Source: Gnetum montanum
Lineage: Eukaryota; Streptophyta; Gnetopsida; Gnetales; Gnetaceae
Assembly (NCBI GenBank): GCA_015680685.1
Contig: MNCI01004126.1
Span: 629,456 to 689,455, forward strand
Direction: 5' to 3'
DNA length: 60,000 bases
A program made the translations under genes and the position numbers. Shown here piece after piece: positions 52,055-60,000 of the stretch; positions within the stretch are counted from its first letter, which is position 1; every line of letters starts with the position of its first letter. The notes beneath the pieces were generated by a model. That model saw only the letters and a program-made list of their open reading frames with translations. It had not been told where the DNA came from and made no database searches.

Positions 52055-53210
52055 TCAGGCTATCCTACTGCTCTCGTATAAATTATTCATGATGGCTTGT
52101 AGAATGTTTTTCTTGAAAATTATGTTAACTTGGTTGCGAAAAAGATAGTGTCTAAATTTCTTGAGCACAGGAAACAATGCCAAGTAGTTATGCTCTACTT
52201 CATTGTACCTTGTCTCATATGCAAATAGAGTGTGACTTAGATAATAGATAGGGATTTTTGACCCATCATCCCTCTTTTGACATAAAAATGTAGCTATGGA
52301 CATATTTGAACTTTCTAGGTAGATGTAGAAAGGTTGATCCCTTTGTGGTGGGAAAATCATTGGCAGATGTAACAGCTCTTTCTTTAAGTCATCAAAAGCA
52401 TGCTGACAGTCCTCGGTCCATTTGAAGTTAATCCCCTTCTTGAGCAGATGTTGCATGGGGTGTAACTTGTCTATCAAGTTCGAGATGAACTTTCTAATAA
52501 ATTGCAACCTACCCTACAACCCATGTAGTTCTTTGATATTTGTAGGTGGTGCCAAGTTAACGATGGCCCTAACTTTGTTAGGTTCAACTCGTATGCCAAC
52601 TTCCAACACTACAAACCCCAACATGCATCCAGTTTTAACTTTGAACACATATTCTCTTGGATTGAGTCGTAGGTCATGCCTGAGACATTGTTTAAGGATT
52701 AACTCTAAATCTTCTGGATGATATACTGACTTCTTAGATTTAACAGCTATGTCATCTACATAGTCGTTCAATCTCTCTAAGAGGTAATTGCTAAAGATAT
52801 ATGTCATGGCACGTTGATAAGTTGCTCCAGCATTTTTTAGCCCGAAAGACATCATGGTATAATAGAAAGTTCCCAAAGGGGTCATAAAAGTTGTAGTCAG
52901 TTAATGTTCTGGGTTGATACAGATTTGATTGTATCCTAAAAACCCATCCATAAAGGATAGTAAAACGTGTCCAGCTATTGTATTGATAAGTTGGTCAATA
53001 CTCAGTAATGGGAAATTGTCTTTAACCATTGCTTTGTTCAAATCATGGAAGTCTATAAAAATGCTTATTCCTCTCATTTTCTTAGAAATGACAACGATGT
53101 TTGACACCTAATCTGAGTAATCAACCGCGTAGATGAAACTAGCTTGATATAGCTTAGTGATTTTATCACACACTGCCAACTCGATTTTGGGCTTAATCTT
53201 CCATGCTCTC
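52055..53210 (-). pseudogene. RT and first RNase H of element 4, cut by an LTR
   Basis: From the break at 53210: AWKIKPKIELAV, ITKLYQASFIYAVDYSD, stop, VSNIVV, FIDFHDLNKAMVKDNFPL, LLSFMDGFLGYNQI, then MTPLGTFYYTMMSFGLKNAG, ATYQRAMTYIFSNY and the catalytic box LNDYVDDIAVKSKK (near 52745), intact. RNase H 1: PFYIYLESSNMSIATFLCQK and YNEVEHNYLALFPVLKKFRH. Tat-type wording (MSFGLKNAGATYQRAM). TAG replaces Trp in SD-W-VSN. Confidence 0.85.
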
Positions 53211-54937
53211 TGTACTGTCTAAAATCATTGGCATAAGGCTGGAGGAAAAATGAATGCTGAAAGATCTCCGAAGAGATACAGTTGACCCTACCTTCATGTG
53301 AGGGCAAGCTGGAAAAACGAAGGTAGAGTAGCTTGGATGGTCTACACGAAAATCAACCAAGGACTTCCCTGAGCGTAAGGTGTGGCTTGCACTAGGTTAT
53401 CGTAACAAACGTAACACGAATATGTAAACAGAGCATAGATGTAACGTAAGAACAGATCAGGATAATGCAAATGTAAAACAATGAACCAAAATAATATGAA
53501 CAACACAATGGACTAGAATAATGGAAATAGTGTAATGGAGGGAAAAAGACTATCTTGTATTGATTTAGAGAATAAAGTGCAACAGTCAAAACACAGCTAC
53601 GTGTGTAGATGGTAGGTCAAGCATCAAGCCCCGGGATGAAGGATGAAGCATTTGTAGATGCTCTAGTGCTAGGGATCACGTGCACTCGAGTGTCCAAGGT
53701 TTCCAGTCAATGCTCTTTTGGTCATATTTTTTGCAAAATTTCCAACCACGTTTATGTCAATGAACATGGTATTTATGTATTTCACTAGGCTTGAGAGTAG
53801 TATTTGTGAACAAGATCAATGGTTATGAGATGAGAGAAAAATGTATCGGGTGATAGGTGTTCGATGTATAGCTATGTGTGAACTGGACGTATGTAGGCCG
53901 ATGACATTCTAGACCGAATGCATTATATCTTACAATGTGTATTGATTTACATTACACTCATGCATACAATTTGAAGCGTAAGAGCTTGACAAGCTCACAA
54001 ATGTTGCAAATTTACAATAAAATAATAGTGTACAACAAGAGATCTTGATTTTGGCTCACTTGAAACTTCTCGATCCATGAACTAGTTGCTGCAGGATGCC
54101 AACATGAGTGATCCTATGGCTGTTTGAGATGCTTTTGCTTTATCAAGGCTACAACCATGAGTTGATCTTGTCCTGGCGTTTCCTCAGTGTGTGTTTGAAG
54201 CACTCTAGGCCACTTTTGGTAGCTCACGCTAGGCTCATGCTATCAGCATGACCTCAGCGTGACCTGAGCATGACTTGGGCATGAGCAAGCTAGAATTTTT
54301 CTTAAAGGTAACTACTGCCTGACCTTGGGGATGTCCTGGAAGCTGAATTTGAGTCTGTCTGTGCCTTGATTCAGGTCATTTTGGCAGCTCACACTGGGCT
54401 CACGTTGTCAGCATGACCTCAGAGTGACGTGGGCATGAGCAAAGAAAATGAACAATTTTGGACATGAAATCTGAAGTTTTGGAGGCTGAGACTTGGAGAA
54501 ATCATTAATGGACCTTGAGGGTGAGTTGTACCCTCGAGATCGAACCATTTTGACATTGTTTTAGGGATTTTTTGAGGCAATTTTTAGTTAGTCACGCTGG
54601 ACTCATGCTACCAGCGTGACTTGGGTGTGAGCTCAGCATGAGTAGCAAGGTTTGTGCAATTTTAACTTGAAATATTAGATTTTGGATGCTAAAACTTGGA
54701 GTAATTATCCGTGGGCCTGAGGGGGCCTTTCCTATTCAAATTAGGATTGTTTTGACTTGATTTGGAAGCTCGACAGCATGAGGGCAAGCTAGCTTGACAG
54801 CATGAGCAAGCTGGGTTGAGCAAGCTGCATTGAGCAAGCTGGGTGTGAGTTCCATGACTTAGTAAATTTTTTCCTCTTGAATGCTGAAAGGGGCATGAAT
54901 CGTTCTTATTTCAAAGCTGAAATTTTGTGGTGTTTCA
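53211..54937 (-). repeat. 3' LTR of element 3
   Basis: 1727 bp, TGTACTGTCTAAAATC to TTTTGTGGTGTTTCA. The first 150 bp follow the element 2 LTR (GAAAGATCT, GAGGGCAAGCTGGA, GGACTTCCC). U3 is different, with repeats built on TCACGCTGG/CCAGCGTGA. No clear CTATAAAA box as in the other two subfamilies. A weak CATAAATACC lies near 53768 (minus). Confidence 0.85.
54180..54655. repeat. U3 repeats with CACGCT/AGCGTG hairpins
   Basis: Three units start at about 54221, 54386 and 54589. Each has a CTCACGCTAGGCTCATGCTA-like stretch, then CAGCATGACCTCAG and GGGCATGAGCAA. The third contains an exact 11-bp inverted repeat, AGTCACGCTGG (54590-54600) and CCAGCGTGACT (54611-54621). Confidence 0.85.
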
Positions 54938-56180
54938 TTGGCCCCTCTTTGTTGATGTCTGGAAGAATCCACCCAAGAGGTGTTGACAAAGAAGTACAAA
55001 AACTATGTACAACCAAGTACCAAGCATTGTCCATTAACCCCTGGCTAGATGTCATCGCACCATGTTCAAAAGTACAATGGATTGGGGAAAAAAAGTTCAA
55101 GATGCAAGGGGATTGGTTGTAACTAGGAAAATCAAAAGATGATTAAGGGTTATAAGTGTTGCTAGAATTGTGGAGAGGAATGCTCTTGCGTGAGCAAGTT
55201 ATGTCATTGGTCCTTGTCAATAGCCAGGTTTTTAGTAGAATCAGAACCAATACATAGGAGGTGCGTTCTTTGGAGAAACGAGATCCTTGTGTCATGTTTA
55301 AGGGAGCTCGTTGTAAATAGCCAAAGCCACGTGAGGATGTACAACATGGTTTTTTTGAGACATGAGCATTTTTCCAAGACAATTGCCTTCTTGCCTAGGG
55401 CTTGTATGAGAAGAGCCAATGGTCTTTAGTCTATGCTGTCAACAGGGTCATGAAGAGCTTTTTTGTGCACTTTTCCCTTTGACCCTTTTGTTCTCTTTTT
55501 CTTTTTTCTTTGTTTCTTCTTTTCTTTTGTTTCTTCTTTGTTTTGTCTTTCTTTTTCTTTGTTTCTTCTTCTTTTTTTTTCTTTGTTTTGTCTTTTTTTT
55601 TTCTTTTATTTTTTTTCTTTTTGGTCTTTTTGAAAGAGCCTACTCTTTGTACCTTGCTCGTGTTCGAGCGCTTGCATTTTGTGTCATGCACCATGTATTG
55701 TATTTTGTGTTGCAACTATTTAGAAGATCATAGTGTGCAACAATGTATCAAGAGCTTTGGGGGAGTAGAATGTGTCTAGGGGGTGTAATTAAATAGGATA
55801 ATTGGGACATGATGGGGAAATATGGAATGTATCAGGAGTTTGGAGTGTACTTAGGAATGGATTGATTAACCCAGTTACATGCATCAGGAAGAATGTGATA
55901 CCCTATCATGATGATGAAGTGCATCTGTGTATGAATGCCTCAAGCATGTCATCCTGCAAACACAATGCCAAGTGGACATGAAAACCACAAATTATTTAGT
56001 TAGCTAAAGCACTTTAAACTTGAACATAGTTGATGGAATGGAGCCATCATGTGAATTTTCAAGGTAAACAAAATCTTGAACAGCATCAGTTTCATTAAGG
56101 TCTATGTGATAGATCATGTAGCAGGTTTTTGATGAGCACATACAACTGATTGTAGCAACACTTTGTTTTAAATAATGCTA
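54938..56180 (-). other. Polypurine tract and 3' non-coding region of element 3
   Basis: TTGGCCCCTCTTTG (54938-54951; polypurine on the minus strand) abuts the LTR. The rest aligns with 28495-29600 of element 2, including a long T/C tract at 55480-55625. The Lys/Arg/Glu-rich minus-strand frame there is a translation of that tract. No gene seen. Confidence 0.75.
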
Positions 56181-56189
56181 GGTTGTTGA

Positions 56190-56505
56190 TGATTTCACCA
56201 GTTTGTAGTCTTGGAGGACTGTTGTGGACTAGTTTAACATCATAATCTTTTGGATGTTGCTAGTTTATCATCATAGTGGATGGTGCCATGCTAATTTAGA
56301 GTTGTGGCAGACTATGAAGAGGCAAGCTAGTTTATAGTCTTAGTGGACTCTGGTGGACAAGCATGGCAGTTCAGTGTCATACTAGATAGAGCTTTGTGAT
56401 GTCAGTTTATTTTCATGATGCCAGGATGTTTTGTGATGCTAGTTTTAAGTCATAGCTCAAGGACTGTTCTGTGGTATCAGTTTTAGGTCATGATGCCAAG
56501 ATCGA
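56190..56505. repeat. 3' array of anchored hairpins, element 3
   Basis: Nine units, in the same order as the eight of element 2. Unit 2 has ACATC...GATGT where element 2 has ACGTC...GACGT. Unit 3 has CATC...GATG where element 2 has CGTC...GGAC. Confidence 0.85.
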
Positions 56506-56509
56506 AATG

Positions 56510-57600
56510 TACCTTAAGCTCATCAGACGTAGTATGGTTTCAGGTCCATGTGATTTGTAGGATTTGCGAACTCATTTTCGTTCATGTCAGTGAGCTTAAA
56601 TGCCTTGTTATCATATGCTTTGTTGACTAAGTAAGGCCCTTCCCAGTTAGCTGAGAATTTGTCCGAGTGTTCACAAACCACCTTGAGAACTAGGTCACCT
56701 TCCTTAATCGGCCACTTATGTGGATTATGTTGATGACGTCGTCGTCGTTGTCTTTGATATCATTTGATTTGACCAAGCGCTCATACCTTTTCTTCTTCCA
56801 CCAAGTCAAGGTCAACAATGCGTAGCTTGTTGTTCTAACCTTCATCAAGGAGGCTAGAGAGTGTTATCCGCAATGAGGGAACCTATAAGTCCAAAGGTAA
56901 CACAGCTTTAGATCTGTATACAAGGCTATATGGTGTCTTACCTGTGGACGTTCGATGCATTGTTTGGTATGCCAATAATGCATAGATTAACTGCTCATGC
57001 CATTATTTCTTGCTTTGATTCAACATCTTTTTGAGCACCATGATGATCATTTTATTCATAGACTTTGCTTGATCATTGCTCTGTGGGTAGTATGGTGATG
57101 AAAATGAGTGTTTAATACCTAGGCTTTCACAAAAGCTTTTAGTATCCGTACTGCTGAACTGTGGTACATTATCGATGACTATGGTCATGGGGATACCAAA
57201 GTGGGTCATGATGTTTTCTAATATGAAATTGCAAACTTGTTTAGACATGGTTTTCCTAAGAGGAATAACTTTTACTCATTTTGTGAAATATTCGGTTGCA
57301 ATGATGATGAAGCTATGTGCTACTGAAGATGGTGGTGTTATCAGCCCAATGATGTCTAATCCCCATCTTTGGAATGCCCATGTGATTTGTGTAGTATGCA
57401 ACTCATTAGGTGGCACATGTATTAGGTTACCGTGCCTTTGGAAAATGTTACATTTCCTAATCCTGGAAAAGCAATCGTACTCCATGCATGGCCAGTAGTA
57501 GCCCAAACGTCTAATTTTTGTTGCCATTGCTTTGGGTGCTATATGCCCTTCGCAAAATCCTTTGTGAACCTGTTCCATGATTGTTTAACCATCGATGCTA
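56510..57600 (-). pseudogene. Integrase of element 3
   Basis: Zinc part: VHKGFCEGHIAPKAMATKIR, then IRKCNIFQRHG, where the second Cys of C-x2-C is Phe. Core: WGLDIIGLITPPSSVAHSF (first Asp), TIVIDNVPQFSSTDTKSF (second Asp kept), YYPQSNDQAKSMNKMIIMVL, where the catalytic Glu of GQAESTNK is Lys (codon 57063-57065). The C-terminal LYTRLYGVL-like block follows near 56930. Stops and frameshifts. Inactive. Confidence 0.85.
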
Positions 57601-58330
57601 TTAATGCACACTAACAGAATGCCTTCATAGGATCTACGACATAATGTATCTCCTATTAATGCATATTGCTGAGAGCGTTTTCGCATTGCATCCTTTTGAG
57701 CACTTGTCAGATGTTGTGGCAGTTCTCCTTGTAGAAGGTACTGTTTTATGTCATCATACCATTCTATTGCTTGTGTAGTACTGACAGATGCTATGGGTAT
57801 TTCATCAAGAGTGTCAGTTATGGGTTTCGTACAATTTGTTATGGAACTAGGTAACGTATGGAACATCTCAGGTGTCATGTTTAAGGCTAGTGTAGCAAGT
57901 GCATCGGCGATGGTATTTTCATTTCTAGGAATATGTTGCACATCTATGTTGATTACTTGTTTTAGCAAGTGTTTAGTTAGGTCATAGTATGATTGTAAAT
58001 GAGAAGCCTTGCATGCATAAACCTATGTGACTTGATTGATTACTAACTATGAGTCGCCTTGGACTACAAGACATGTGATTCCTGAAGTTAGTGCTACTAT
58101 AAGACCTCTAAGAACACTTTCGTACTCTACCACATTATTGGTACAAGGGAATGTTAGTCAATAGGCAAAGGGTTGAATTTCTCCAGAGGGATACGTAATG
58201 ATGGATGTAGCACTTCCTCCTCAGGAAGTTGAAGCCTCATTGAAGTAAAGGATTGCATCGTAGTTATTAGGCACAGTGTTGATGCTATTAACACTTTCAT
58301 TAGGGAATTCGAGATTGACTGTTGCTTGAT
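57585..58330 (-). pseudogene. Second RNase H and linker of element 3
   Basis: AILYFNEASTS (first Asp of FDGAST now Asn), FPCTNNVVEYESVLRGLIVA (Glu kept), LVVQGDS-stop-LVINQV (second Asp kept, next codon stop), QHIPRNENTIADALATLALN and MTPEMFHTLPSSITNCTKPI. Homologous to 51110-51950. Confidence 0.8.
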
Positions 58331-59656
58331 CTTGTGTTGGTGAATCGATCAATTGATTGAATACTGCTTGACCCTTAGTGGAGGATTGAATTACATAGTG
58401 TAGGTCAAACTCAGCAATCATCGCTTTCCATCTAGCTATCCTACTTGATTCATAGATGTTGTTAGTGATAGCTCGAAGCACATTATCTTTGCAAATGATA
58501 TAGACTTGGTTACAGAAGAGATAATGTCATAACTTTTTCAAGGAAAAGACTAGGGTAAGACATGATCTCTCCACGTTGTTGTATCATTGTTCGTAGGCAA
58601 TTAAGGCATGGCTTAAATAGTAAACAGGGATCTCGGCTCCATCTTCTCATTTTTGGCAAAGCATGGACGTAATAGATGAATCGGATGTGATGAGGTAGAT
58701 GTAAAAAGGTTTATCACTTTGTGGGGGATGAATTGTTGGAAGTTGAGCCAACTTCATTTTTATGTTTTCCAATTCTTCTTGGCACTATTGAGTCCATTGA
58801 AAATGGACATTCTTTCGCATTAAATGCTACATGGGTTTCAACTTGTCTGTTAATTTTGCAATAAAACATCTAATGAATTGTAGTGTACCTTGTAGGCCAC
58901 GTAGTTTAGAAAGGTTATTAGGTGGTTGCATGCTAGTTATTGCTTTAACCTTATCGAGGTCTACTCGTATCCCTATTTCTGAGGCTATGAAGCCAAGAAT
59001 TTTTCTCATTTTAACTCTAAAGATGCATTTCTTTTGGTTAAGTCTAAGGTTGTATTTGAGACAACGTTTGAGTACCAAGTCTAGGTCCTTTGAATGTTGC
59101 TCGGTTATTTTGGACTTGATTGCGATGTTGTCTACATAATCATTGAGCGAATCAGCATATAATCGCTAAATATATATGTCATTGCTTGTTGATATGTAGC
59201 ACCTGCATTTTTGAGACCGAATGACATCATTGTATAATAGAACATGCCCCAAGGTGTCATGAAGGTTGTCCTAAGTTGGTGTTCTGGGTTGATCCTGATT
59301 TGGTTGTATCTTGAGAATCTGTCCATAAAGGATAGCAATGCATGCCCAGCAGTTGAGTCAACGAGTTGATCAATACTGGGTAGCGGGAAGTCATCCTTTA
59401 TAGTGGCTATGTTGAGGTCACGGAAGTCAATGCATATGCGAATGCTGCCATTCTTCTTGGGGACTACAATAATGTTGGATACCCAATCGTCATAGTCAAC
59501 AACTCGGATGAAACTGGCTTGGTAGAGCTTCGTGATTTCGTTATGGATTGCCAACGTTACCTCAGGTTTAACCTTTCGTGCTTTTTGCTTTACTAGTCTG
59601 AGTTTTTCATCGAGGATGATGTTATGCTGGATGATTCGAGGGTCTAGTCCTGGCAT
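58330..59656 (-). pseudogene. RT and first RNase H of element 3
   Basis: MPGLDPRIIQHNIILDEKLR, VKQKARKVKPEVTLAIHNEI, DWVSNIIVVPKKNGSIRICI, DFRDLNIATIKDDFPLPSID, LLSFMDRFSRYNQIRINPEH, MTPWGMFYYTMMSFGLKNAG, then after a frameshift near 59150 LNDYVDNIAIKSK, where the catalytic YVDD is YVDN. LRLNQKKCIFRVKMRKILGF and LRGLQGTLQFIRCFIAKLTD follow. RNase H 1 is at 58820-58480. About 174 codons at the N-terminal side are open, the best kept pol stretch of the window. Confidence 0.85.
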
Positions 59657-60000
59657 ATCGGTATATGATCAAGTGAATGTTTTGATGTTGTTCTTTAGAA
59701 CTTATGTAATGTCATTGGAAACTTGTGGATTTAGTAGAGTACTCAGTTTTAATGTTTTAACTTTGCCACTAGACATAGTGATGAGGACTTCAATGAGGGA
59801 ATCTTCAGTGATGTTGTCGGCTTCTAAATCCAATGTTTTAGTCATACCCTCAGGGCAGTATGATGTTTCTTGAGTGCATGCCATGAAATTAGCATAATTA
59901 GATGAGTCTAGATCTAAGGATTCTAGATTAATTTCTCTTTTTATAGCCTCATGAGGTCCATTGATAGACAACTTGAAAAGAAGTTCTTGCTATCCATATG
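59657..60000 (-). pseudogene. Protease/RT linker of element 3, runs off right edge
   Basis: Acidic linker before RT: INLESLDLDSSNYANFMACT, PEGMTKTLDLEADNITEDSL, IEVLITMSSGKVKTLKLSTL. No enzyme motif. It is the region between protease and RT in Tat-like polyproteins. Confidence 0.6.

Larger units (their letters stand above)
49690..53210 (-). mobile_element. Tat-like element 4, pol part
   Basis: Minus strand: RT (53210-52514), RNase H (52507-52055), second RNase H (51949-51620), linker, integrase (51110-50150) and hairpin array (50130-49690). No 3' LTR at the left. At 53211 the RT is cut by the LTR of element 3. The rest of RT, protease and gag should lie beyond the right edge. Confidence 0.8.
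53211..60000 (-). mobile_element. Tat-like element 3, 3' part
   Basis: Minus-strand element extending past the right edge: 3' LTR (53211-54937), polypurine tract (54938-54951), non-coding region, hairpin array (56190-56505), integrase, second RNase H, RNase H, RT and upstream pol. It is inserted in the RT of element 4. The five bases left of the LTR are CTCTC. Its other end and gag are outside the window. Confidence 0.85.

Noticed and set aside
55431-55715. Lys/Glu/Arg-rich minus-strand frame (also 28920-29171)
   Set aside because: Reads the purine strand of a simple T/C tract, so composition alone makes it look like a basic protein.

Overview
This window is nuclear DNA from a plant with a large, repeat-rich genome. 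Everything recognisable is decayed LTR-retrotransposon sequence, and no host gene, tRNA, rRNA or CRISPR array is visible. The assignment rests on SIRE-type Ty1/copia, Athila-like and Tat/Retand-like Ty3/gypsy domains, plant-type primer-binding sites, CTATAAA boxes in LTRs, and coding regions worn down mainly by C-to-T/G-to-A change (CAG/CAA/TGG to stop, GAN to AAN at catalytic sites). The sequence does not say whether it is a gymnosperm or a large-genome angiosperm.

Layout. (1) 1-3241: 5' part of a Tat-like element on the minus strand (gag, leader, 5' LTR). (2) 3242-4588: unassigned DNA with palindromes and a plus-strand TATA box. (3) 4589-8953: Athila-like element A (minus), with gag, PBS and LTR but no pol. 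It sits in the protease/RT linker of a second copy, C (8954-11800, minus). (4) 11801 to about 17260: SIRE-like copia element (plus), whose left LTR is cut down. It sits in the gag start of C. (5) 17261-36785: Athila-like element D (minus), the host of later insertions. It has a 3' LTR (17261-18144), a long coiled-coil third ORF split by a solo LTR (19605-20479), a spacer with a 190-bp inverted repeat, integrase, RNase H, RT and protease. (6) 26857-35709: a complete Tat-like element 2 (minus) with two LTRs and a perfect GTAAG target duplication, inserted in D's RT. It carries gag-protease only. (7) 36786 to about 49246: Athila-like element B (plus), inserted in D's protease, with LTR, PBS, gag, protease, RT, RNase H, integrase, spacer and the same third ORF. 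(8) 49247-49685: unassigned. (9) 49690-53210: pol of Tat-like element 4 (minus), broken in its RT by the LTR of Tat-like element 3 (53211 to the right edge, minus).

The Tat-like elements carry an unusual amount of palindrome-based repeat structure: GCGTATACGC arrays in U3, AGCGTAGACGCT arrays in the leader, a 20-bp leader array, and a 3' array in which a fixed AGTTTA-like anchor is followed by a short inverted repeat of changing sequence. Both arms of that inverted repeat sometimes change together between units and between elements. The same anchored word also lies twice inside the gag-protease reading frame of element 2. This, the coiled-coil third ORF shared by B and D, and the parallel loss of integrase active-site residues are the points most worth a second look.

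All protein calls come from reading translations by eye against remembered family consensus. Ends of decayed domains are approximate. LTR ends, PBS, PPT and target-duplication positions were read directly.
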